Source of the DNA: Leptoclinus maculatus
Lineage: Eukaryota; Chordata; Actinopteri; Perciformes; Stichaeidae
NCBI GenBank assembly: GCA_032191485.1
Contig: JAVDOI010000020.1
Location: 164,501-228,500, forward strand
DNA length: 64,000 nucleotides
Direction: 5' to 3'
Made by a program: the position numbers and the translations under genes. Below the pieces are notes generated by a model. The model was not told the DNA's origin and did not search any database. It saw nothing but the letters and a program-made list of their open reading frames with translations. This document shows, piece by piece, positions 49,301 through 61,010 of the stretch (its first letter is position 1; every line of letters begins with the position of its first letter).

Positions 49301-52300
49301 ACAGAGATCTTTCATTATCATGTCGAGGCCCGGATGAGAACATGCACGAGGCCGTGGGTCATGTGAGCAGGAGGGATGGTGGAGCTTGTGGATGCAGAAC
49401 TGATCCCAGCAGCTCGACAGACACTTTTACTGTTTACTTGTAAAAGGATGAGGCTTTTTTTATAGCTTTCTTATTGTCAGCAAAGACCAAAACCAATAAT
49501 GTGTTAGTCCGTCTGTCTGTCAGCACCTCTCAGCTCAAAGATCATTGGTTCCTACTTCAGGAATCTCTAAAAATGGCCCACAAATACATACTGTCATTTA
49601 ATGAAAAGCAAACATACTCAAACAGGAGGAAATCAGGCATTTGTTGGGGACTATTTTCAGCGGCGGATTTTTATTCACATTTGGTGCTCTGGTGAGTATT
49701 TCTGGCAGCAGGACAGTGTATGTGGGATTAAGTCAAAATGAACTACAGTGGGTGTGTCCATGGTGATGAAAGGACCATGCCATCACAGAGAGCAGGAGGA
49801 CATATGTGCACATGTTGCTGGATCAGCAGTGATGGGTGCTCTGCAGAGAGATGCAGGAGTTTTCATGCACTGAGACAAGCTGGAAAAGAGATTCTCCATG
49901 CAGATGTGAAGGGGGGGGGGGGGGGGGGGGGGGCTCACAGGAAGGGTTACCTGTGTGGGTGGTGGCAGGAATAGCCACCCTTTTCCTGATGATGAAGTCC
50001 ACCACTGCATCCAGAGAAAATGACAAACACACAAGCAGAGGTCACCCTCAAGTACAGAAGTAGAACAAGTCCCACATCCTAGACTCACCGGACCCTCTTA
50101 CAATAGTTCCAGTCCTAAATGATTTCTAGAGCAATGGAATCGGTCACTGGACCTTTATGGACCATTTCTGACTGAAAGAGACGATGAACAAGAGATCAGC
50201 TGAAACTTATGTGTGTTCCAAATCGTTACCTTGCCGTTTGTGGTGTGTGGGAGCAAAGCCTGAACTGGAGCTGGAACTGGCTGGACTGGGCTGTTCGGAC
50301 TGGGAGGGAGAAGAGAGAACAAACAGAGACAAATAAAACACACATGATGAAGCAGACTGATATTTGATATTTTGACTTTTGACCACTTTCATGCTATGAT
50401 ATATATTAAGAAACGTTCCACGTTCTGTCCACCAGAAGTCCAAGTTCTCACGCTGATTATTTAGTGTGTGACTGAAACACATTCAGCCAAACAAGGAGGA
50501 CTAAAGCAGCCACGGTATTCACGGGTCTTATGTGCCTCACATCAGATCTGGATTCATCTGTTTATATGTTTCACACGCTACACAACAGCTTTTGGGCATC
50601 TTCCTGTTTCTCTCCTCATGTGATGTTCTTTCCCCAAAACGTGGCCCGGCCTTGGCGATTGATGACGCAATGGCGGTCTGGTCTATGTGAGGGAATAAGC
50701 CTGCTGATGTCGTCAGGGTCATCCTATCTTGGGGTTGGAAACTTCACATTGTTTGTAGAAAGTCAGCATAACAGACTTTGGATAGCGTTTCAGGGCCCGA
50801 AGCCGACATCCAACAGATCTACACTGTTGCTGTGCTCCTGGCCTCATCTGAAAAGAGCCGGGCCTCAGATCTCCATCAAGCATCATAAATCACTGAGTCT
50901 AAATGATGTGCTATAAACACGCAGCAAACTACACTCAAACACTGCTGAAACTCAAAACGGCTCACTACATCGACCATCATGCATGTGGACTGCACTCAAA
51001 TAGTCATCATGTCAGCTTTTTGGCAGGTCTACCACCCAACACGTGAGAGAGTCCTGGGGTTTGATTCCTGCTGCCTCTGGCTGGTTGGAGGTCCCAACAC
51101 AACAGTTACTTGTTGAAATCTGGTAAACATTTGTTCTACTAATATTTACCACGTTTTTATGTCATAGTATGTACCAGTGACGGGCCGTGCATTTTATACC
51201 TGGGCCTTCACTGCTGTCCTGCAGCTGAAACACAGCTACGGTTATTATTTGTTTCGTGTAAAAATGAAGCTCAATACCTTTAGATACACTAACTGCAGAG
51301 TGCAGATATATGAATACGCAGAGACTGCGTCTCCTCTCTGCTCTGACTGCTGCGCACTACTGTGAGACTGACCTGTGAGTGCTTTGGGGCGGTGGAGGGG
51401 CTCACGGCAGCACCCGCTGCTCGTTCACAACAGTGTAGAACGTACATGCTTTCACATCAGAGTCTAAACACCAGCAAAGTCTCCAACAACACCAGAACAA
51501 GTCACTAGATTTGTCACGAGTAGCTTTTGACAAAAAAAGTCTCCATGAGGGTTTGGAAAGTCGCCAGATTTAGCGAGAAAGTCGCCAAGTTGGCAACACT
51601 GGCACCGGCTAAATATGTCCCCAGAGCAACATAGGACGTAACAATAGTTCCTATCACATATTAAACCAAACAAAAATCCAATCTTCATAAAAACAAGTTG
51701 TACAAATAATAATATACAAACAAGCATATTAAAGCTACTGCAGATGTAAAAACAAACACATTTAACTTACCAGAGCTGCTGTTCACTATTTAAAGACAAA
51801 GTCCATCCTCCTTTCTTTGTTAATAAAGAGTTTAATCTCACAGTTGTTCAGTACATCCGTGCGTTTTAGTTCCAGTAAGAAGTCCTTCTGGATTCATGGA
51901 CGCCAGTGAAGACAGTCGAGCCTCCCCAGTTGTATTTCTTGAATACGTTTTAATGCGTTTGAGGCTGAAAATGTCCGCTCGACAGAGGCAGCAGATGTTG
52001 GGATTGTCACCGCCCAACATGTCAGGCTAGCCCACTAACCAATCACGTATGGCTAGGCCAGCTAGCAGGCTCTGACACGTCAAAGAATACGCCCAACATG
52101 TCAAACTAAAGATCTGATTGGTTGAAGACTATGACAATCAACAATATCGTCCCCATTCACTTAAACTGCACATGGATTCACTTGTGAGTCTGCAGGCCTC
52201 GGGCCTCTCTTCTTACCTAGAGACACAGAGGTGAAATCTGATTGGATAAAAGCTCTCCTTAAAACAAGCTGCACTGGAAGCAGAGCAACTGAGGAAGACA

Positions 52301-55300
52301 GTAGCTGTGCAATGAGAAAATAAGATAATGGGGAAAATATTATAATACATGTAGTGTATTTATGAAAAATGATTAAATTATAAAATAGCTCTAACTTTGT
52401 GATTCTGTTTAGGCCAGCAGAGAAGGCTTTGCAGGCCCTGACGGCCCACCACTGATATATACTAATATATGGATGTTCCTTTTTTGGACACACTTAATAA
52501 ACAGCATATAGCATGATACATATTTGGACTATGATATGGATTTGTTTGGTAAAAAAAAAAAAAAAAAAAGAATTACGTTTTTGCAAAGATTGACGCTAAC
52601 TACTGTAGCTAGCAGTAATGACTCCTTTATATCTGTACAACATCTCCCATCAGATATATCAGAGATAATCACAGAAGTTATTACTAATGTAATAAAAAAT
52701 ATTTAAATTTGGAAATAAAATTACTTTTAAAAACTTTTTCCTGTTTAAAAAATAAATAAATGTAATACTTTTAGTGACTTTCAAGACCTGCAGATACCCT
52801 GACCCCTGTCCATGTAAACTTATCTCATGACGAGGATCACACCGTCTCATATTAGCACAACAACCTCTCTCTGAACCTGATGAACCTCCCCGATGACAGG
52901 AGGAAATAATACATGAAACGTGTGTTCTAACAGTGGGAAGCAACCAGAAACACACTATGCATATGACATTCCTTATCAGTTATAGGCAACGGTGCATTCC
53001 CTTTGTTCAATGAGCTTACACACACTGGCAGCTGACAGCGGAGATACATTCTCAGTAGTATGCTTTTCTTGTCTTGTTCCATCCACAATATAGGAAGAAA
53101 AGAAAGACTGGATGTTTGGAGCCTCGACAGACAAAATGAGCTTTAAAGTGCGCAGCTGTGTGGTCTGTCTGACACTGGCCAGCTCTTATCACTTTGAGAC
53201 AGTCCACTTCAAACAGACCTTTAGATGTGTGGGCAGCTCGTAAATTACAACAAGCATGCTCAGGGGAACAATGAGTTCACACTAGCCGACACGTGTGCAC
53301 ATGAAATGGACACACCCAGCAAGTCACACTGATTCTCTGGATGCTCTCATTTTGCTGTGTTTAGGACGTTTCTGGGCGTCCACCTCTATACAAACGTAGC
53401 GACAAGCTGCCAGATCGTAAGCCTTCATCCAAGAGCAAGCGACAAAAATGGAGGACACAGTGCAAAAAACTCAAATGTCTTCTATCACGATACAAGTCAT
53501 TTGATATCTAGATAAGGATATATATCAAGACACAGCATGTTTCCTGGTTATTCAATACGTTAACAGTTTATATGCAATAACCACATGCTGAAGCCTATTT
53601 CTGTTTCCTCCTTTGTGAATTAACTACTTTACAAATGCAAAGTACTGAGTATTTTCTCATGTAGTTAACAACTTCAGTGCAAAAAGGAACTGCACAAATA
53701 ATTGCAGCTATACACTGACGAGGTTTACATGCATGCACATTAATGCACATTTAGACAATAGTTTGATTTCACTGATTTTAATCAGTTTCTGAGAAATGGG
53801 AGTTAGTTCATGCTTGATATTATCAACTTATCACATATCTCAATAATAATATATATGAATACATTGAAAGCCAATAAATGATATTGAATTATCACCAAGC
53901 CCTCGTAGTGCATGAAGGTCGACTAATCAAGAGGCAGCATGTCTGTGTTTCTTTATGCCGTTTCTAACTGCTTCGTATGTGTTGTTTTATTCAACGGCAG
54001 ACTGTCTGACGTTGCAGTGCGTTGAGCTTTTTTTAGCAATCCAAACCTGCGAATGAAATAACTGATAAATCACATTGATGCAAAAATCATACACAATCAA
54101 TATTGCCCTAAAACGGTCATGCTCCAATCCTACTGCAGGAGCGAAACAAAACACCGGCCACAGGTTCTGCTTTTATTTCCAGTGTGGGGGACACAACAGG
54201 AGGAGATGCTACATGTTTAAAAGGTTCAGGTACTTTCAGGATCGGTGGATCGGGATCGGTCGAGCACATGTGATGGCATTTAACAAGGACTACAACCAAC
54301 ACAACAGTAACCTACATTACTGCATTTCTGATTACAACTAATACTTAAAAAGGAAACAATGAAGTACAACTGCAACAAATAGTCCATTCATCAACTGTTG
54401 TGATAATTGATTTATTTGTTTTTAAGTCTAAATGGGAGAACACCCCTGTTGCAGTTTATTTTACGTGAATATTTGAAGGTTTTCTTCGTGATAGTAAACA
54501 CATCCTTTGGGTTTTGGACCGTTATCAGGACGGATGAGCATTTTTCTGACATGTTATTGATCAAATAACGAATCAGTTAATTGAGAAAAGAGTTGACAGA
54601 TGAATAGATAGTGAAGATGAATGCTGCTTGTAAGTGTGTGAGACAAACAGGCCTCATCAGTATTCGGGGAGAGGAAGACATTCACCTCCAGGAGGAGATA
54701 GTGTCAGCGCTCTGAAACAGAGCTCTCAGCATCTTGACAGAAATAAGGACACAACAAACCGCTACACAGTACATGAGAAATGAACAACATGATCAAAATG
54801 CACACAGCGGAGCAAACTGAGAGAAAGTTGTTTTGGGCCATTAGTCTCCTGAATTCAGTCGAAATGTGTCAGAAAACCAAGAAGACTTGTTCTACTGTTG
54901 GCTTCCACAGCTGCTGACATCACTCACCAGACACAGTACATAGACAGAGTACTATAGTTAGGAAGGATCTGACGTATATAATTACTGTGGCAAAACAATC
55001 ACAGTACTCGGTATTGACATGATATGAATTAAAATACTATTAGAGGTCAAATACAGTAAAATGATGTCGCACCAAAACTGCCTTAAAATGAACAAACTCA
55101 ACAGTTACACTGGAACTTTGTTGAAATTGAACCAACATCAAATACTCTAAAACATAGTAAAGTAAAGCAGGTTGTTCATTTAAAGTTAAGACAGCTGGTG
55201 TCTCTGAGATTCTATTCTTCATGTTTTCATGTTCGGGTTTCTTTGGGTGTCAATCACATGAACTCCCTTTATTCATAATGTGTCAGTCCTCAGTCCTTTT

Positions 55301-58300
55301 TCTACTTGTAAGTGCCACCTGATGGGTGTTAATAGTTACAAAAGGTAGAACCATGGAACATAATGGACTGTGGCATTATGTTGGGCTCCTGCAAGTCAGT
55401 AGCACCACCCGCCTGTCTGCACCTCCACAATCTCACTAACAAAGAACACAACCACGAGTTCCCTCTTGGCCAGTGACCTGAAGAACAGAGACAGACCAGG
55501 ACTCTGGTGTTCTGGTCCTGCTGTGGTTCCTCTGCTTCTATTTGACTGGAAATAAAGGACTTCTCTTGTGGCAAAATGAAAAACCAATGCAGAAGTGCTG
55601 TGCCGTGTTTAGGGGCCCTCTGAAAACATCTCTATTCATGGTACGAGAGACTGTCAGCAGTATTGTTACCAGGTAGAGTAGAACCGGTATGTACACCTCT
55701 AACAGTTAATTCTGTCTATTTAAAACATCCTAGATTGTAAAATGTAGCAGAATGCCAAAGCTTTTCAAAGTGAGGACGAGGCTGTTCGATGTGACAGCTA
55801 CCAGGTACGGTGGTAGAAACAGTCTCCCAACATGTACACTTTCCCAGAGTAAGTGGGATAATATTTGTGACCCACTCACAACGACTGGAGATGTGGGTTT
55901 AAAACGTGTCATTCTAACAGGACTTAGAAATGTACTTGTTGTGGCGAGAAGCGACTTCCAGAAGAAACATGAGAGAAAAAGAGAGACGCGAGGACAAAAG
56001 GCAGAGCGACTTCAATGGCTGTCACCTCCCGCCAACAAACACCACACAGCTGGTCTGTTGGTTTATGGGACAGCTTCTTCAGAGGGCCGTAAATCTAACC
56101 ACCGCTCCTTTTAAGGGCTTTTGTCCGGCTTTGCTCAAAGCCGCCCAAGCTGCCCTCCTCAAAGACAATAAATGGTCTTTAGCCGGGAGTTGGCTGGCAT
56201 TGATCTGGCCTCTTCTCTTAACTCTTGGCACAGTTAGGATGGCCAACAAGATCAAACTGAGCAAGAGCATTCGGTGTGCTTGTCTGATTCAGCAGGGGCT
56301 GTCCAAACAAAACTGTTTCACTTTGACACTGTAGATTCATTCAAACACAGCCAACTCATTTATACCGACATGTCGTGGTTGGCGACACAAATGTACGGGC
56401 TCATTTTCAGTCTTAACCCTTTCATGGTTTTCCCAGCTGTTAGGTCATTGTAGCTGAAGCATGTACTGACTGAGCATTCTCTGGCACTCCAGCGAGCCCA
56501 CACCCAGAGAAACCCAAAGGCTACTGGGATTTTAAAACCAGACCTTTTCACAGTAAGTTAAAGCCATATAACCGTAACTGTATTTATTAGACCTTTCTAT
56601 TTATCTTTTAAAATGTTTATTGTCCATGTTATAGCTGAAGTGCTGTATTCATCATTTCTCACTGTAAGGGAGATTGTTAACATGCACATTCACTTGTAAA
56701 TGGTGACTAAGTTTGGTAAAGGCTTAAAAAAATGATTATTGTTATTACCGTCCATAGGCTCTATGAAAAAACAAAAGCTCACTGGATTAACTGAATTAAC
56801 TTTAAAGGGTTAAGTTGTTTCTGAGTGTATATCAGTCTGATAAAAATACTTTAAGCCATCTACAAAGCATGCATCTGTGAGGAAGTGGATTTGGGCTTTT
56901 TTAACACAAACCTGTGCAGGTGACAGATCCCTCCTCCTGTGCCCACATCCAGTGCGATAAACAGGTTCCCGTGCTACCGCTCCAGCCTGCTCTCCCTTCA
57001 TGTCATCACCTACTCCACATTTCCTCCCTTCTGCTGTTTCTGGCCCGGTGCTCGGAGGAAAACACCGAGATCAAACAAGTGGTCACATGAGAAATGAGAG
57101 TGGCGCTCTGTGTCGGCCCGGCGCTCGCCCACCGGAGTCGCTGGCCTGGGGAGGATCAAACACCTGGCATTTGTCAACCCACATCCCCTTTACAACCGGC
57201 CGACCCCCAGCCTCGGTATGGGAAAACTTTAAAAGGCATTTACATACAGCGCAGACAAAAACACGGGTTCTGCTAGTGCTAAGTAATAACTCCCCTGGCT
57301 AAACAAGCTGCCCCTAAGGAGAAAGATACACAAAGACCCACGCTTTATACAAGCTTTAGAGAATAGAAATGAAAACACCATCGCATAAAAGAAAAGTGCT
57401 CAAAGCACGGGGATTTAGACCTTTCTCCAACAAACGCTCGCCCTTTTTCTTCTCTCAAAAGCTAAAAGGATTAAAGGGGAACTCTGGGCTATTCACTGCC
57501 GCGTCTCCCCTTTCTCCTCAGGTGTTGTAAAACCATAAATCTTTCTTGTCGACTATTTGGCTTCAAAACAGTCTTCATGGGGAGGTTCTCCACCAAATGT
57601 GCGTGGACCAGGCAACCCAGTCAAATGTCAGCCTATTCATGAAAGCAGCCACTGTAGACGTGAAGTTTTCTAATCGTGCTCTTGATGTGCAGCTGGAGAG
57701 GAATACTTGAGCACATTCCACATCCATATTCAATTACTTCCTTTACGAAACACACTTTAAGTGTAAAGATTTGCTGTTAACAGGACAAACAAAACTGCAT
57801 CTTTTAACCTTCTTACTCCAGTTTTGTCCACTTCCTGTTTGGCCACCCAGATGAATGCAGCTGAAGTAGTTAATGACGGCCACCCCTTCTTCCCCTGCCC
57901 AGCCCCCTGTAGTCCACCAGACCCCCATTACAGAAGCTTCTCTCTCTGTTGTTCATTTGGTTTTATAGCGCTTCCACGCAAGGAAGGACTGACCACCAAC
58001 AAACCATCCCCTTCAAAGCCTTGGAAGGCCTGAAAGCTCAAATCAGTGAGTCCAATGTACTCTCAAGAACTCTTACACTCTTGGTTTTGATAACAATTAG
58101 AAAGACGTTCTACTTACATCTGATTTGGTGGACTGGTCCTCCATATCCGAGTCATTGGGGTCCACCAGTTCCTGGAATGGCGGCAGTGTCGACACCTTCC
58201 TGCGGTCTGCCTCGTCACCTTCCGGTCGCAGTTTACTCGTTCGCACTTGCGATCTATCCTTCAAAAGATTCTTATCCAAATGTTGAGCGTCTGACCCAGA

Positions 58301-60139
58301 CGTCTGCTTCCCTGCTGGATCCACAAATCCCTTTTTACGTTTTTTGGTCACGTGATCGTCCCCGTCAGGGGTGGACAGACGCTTGTTTAGCGCTGACCCG
58401 TGAGTAGTCCCCTCAGTCCGATGCTCCTTGGACAAAGACTTGGGTTCCTTGAAGCCCATCTTAGGATTGATATCTCTAAGTGGCTGGTTCTCTTTGGGTT
58501 TCCTGGAAGGTTCTTTGGGGGCTTTGCTGGGTTCCCAGCCGGAGTCTCTGAAGGCACTTTTGGGCTCTTTCAAGTCTTTTGGAGGCTTGTCTTTGTGGTC
58601 CTTGGAGGGCTTGTGGAGTTTGGAGAAGCTGCTGCTGTTGGTGCTGTTGGTTGTGGCGGTGGTGAGAAGGGTGATACCGCTTCCTTTGGAGCCGTCCTGT
58701 GAATCAAAGCCAACACGTGAGAAAGATCCTTCATTGTACGAACCCATCCTACAGAACAAAAGGCTCAACTATGAGCAACAGGTTTAGATTTCGTGGTCCA
58801 AGTCATGACGTACGAACTGCACGATGGCAAGTTCAGTCAGGTCTGAAAAAAAACACAAGGAATTTTACCCAACATTTAGGGTGTTAGAGCAGAATTACAC
58901 AGAATCATCTAAGCTACAGAAGAATAAACTTCAGCTCAAAGGATTATGGAGCGGGGTAGAGGGAAATCCCACTGTAGGTCAGAGGGCAAACATAAAAGAG
59001 CAAGCACACGATTAGCCACTGAGAAATACTGTTGTCTGAGGACGGTATGGGCTGGTATTGCTGTGATAATAACTGAATAACCCTGAATATGAAAAACATT
59101 TTGGGTTTAAATCTCAGCATTCAGGAGGAACATGACTCCTGATAATGTTGTCATCTTGCTCTTCGTATCGTGTTGACTTTGGACTACATGTAGTACTTCT
59201 AAACTGCATAGTACCGAACAACAAAGTGAGCAAAAACCAGGCAGCAAGGTCAAATGAAGATTAATCTTCTGCCTCTTACACAAGAGAAAGCACGCATGCC
59301 ACCCTGCAGTTTGGCATTACCGCCTGTGAAAAGAGGTCTATTCTTAAAAAAAAGGGTCTTCTTAGTCCACATCTAAGGGCTTAAAGAGCAAACTCAGTAC
59401 TTCTTTTGAACAGTGCTGTTCAGTGGGGTGAGGGGGCCTTTTCAGCACCCTTAAAAGTGGAGCGAAGGGCAACGTGGAGAAAGGAGGAAATGCATTCCTT
59501 CTAACGGCGGGGGCCATTTGTCCCTGGGTCTCACCTCCAGCCCCCTTGTCAATATTTCATCAATGCAGTAAAGCCATTAAAGCAGTCTAGACAACGGGGG
59601 GGGGGGGGGAGGGGGTCACAACTTGGGCCAACCACCTCTGAAACCTATATTTTGCGTGACCCCGGGACCTCAGGGTGTAAAGCTGTCGGCTGGTTTCTGA
59701 ACTCCAGCGGACTCCTCCGCTGCAGTGAACCCGTCTCCCTCAACATAAAAGTGCTTTAGTGCCTCTGCTGCCATCAACATTGAAGAGATCACTAAAGTGG
59801 CACTTTTTAACAGACCTTTCAGCACCGTGACATTGGCAGGTTAGCAGGTGACCCAAGTTCATGTAAATCCCTGAAGGGGTTATAACAATAATAATAATAC
59901 TGTCAGAACAGAAAGCACATCATAATTAAATGATTAATTAAGTTACTGAATTATTTTTTACTTTCTAGGAATGCATTCTTCTCAAGTGAACAAGGGGTCT
60001 GCATCAAGACATTTACCATTTATAATAATATTATATTATGATTTCACTATTGAGAAAAGCAGGAGTAACATTTATTACTCCACTATAGAGCAATATCTAT
60101 GAAATCTTCACCATTTGTATTTTATATTATCTCTATCCA

Positions 60140-60190
<51 letters not shown>

Positions 60191-60979
60191 TAGTGAAAAA
60201 AAAACATTAACGTTGAACCCTGTGTGTGTTTGATTATATACAATTGATGTGTATTTTATGCATTCTGGCACCTTATTTGCATTATGATATATTACTACAG
60301 CTTAAACTACAGCAGTATATCAAGTAATGTAAATGAGCCCCCCCGTTACCAGCTGCAACATTAAAGTGTCGAACACATTACAATACATAGAACGGATATT
60401 ATTCTGAAATGGGCCATTCTTCATAATGAGTACTTCTACTTTTAGTTCTTGAAGTATATGTTGATGGTAATACTTTTGTACTTCTACTTGCGTACAATTT
60501 TGAATGCAGGACTTTTACTTGTAACAGTATTTTACCCTGTAGTATTGATACTCTTAGATTAGTAGAGATCTGAGTACTACTTCCACCAACATAACATCAG
60601 CTTATTGAAATACTGAAAGGGTTTTCTTTCACACACACAATGATCAGAATGTCCTACAGTTCATGCAGTGTGAAATAAAACAGCACCTACAATCACGATG
60701 AAGAGAAATGCAATACTACCAAACGTCTTAGCCTTCCTTCTCTTTTGGAGAACACAGAAACATTTCTTGATTGTTTTGTTTTCGTCGGTTTTGTTGCCCA
60801 GCTTTGAGCTTCTGTATGTGACATAACATGTAGAAGTACAATAATTGGACTTAAATAAATAATGAGGGAAAAGTAAAGTATTTAGGACTTTTTGTCAAAT
60901 AGTTATGATTATTACAAGAATATCTAATGTGTTCTCACAGTAGCTCAATAATTCTCAACGTATGATGAAGAGGGAGAGG

Positions 60980-61010
<31 letters not shown>

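Larger units (their letters stand above)
50300..58117 (-). other. mllt3: mllt3 intron with hAT copy 2
   Basis: A 7.8-kb intron holding hAT copy 2 (51175-52454), a 19-base poly-A run at 52551, a fragment resembling the fish GCTGAAAC/ATTAGTC repeat near 54.36 kb and a GC-rich unique block at about 57.0-57.3 kb. I see no coding exon. Confidence 0.7.

Noticed and set aside
49068..49366. Plus-strand Ser- and Val-rich open frames
   Set aside because: They are the reverse strand of the mllt3 Asp run and its flanks.
58697..58763. Alternative acceptor (TTCTGTAG) for the large mllt3 exon
   Set aside because: It would need a different phase from that left by the ENL-like exon and gives a stop in phase 0; the acceptor before GACGGC fits.
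58400..58787. Plus-strand open frames of 100-119 codons
   Set aside because: Antisense shadows of the large mllt3 exon.
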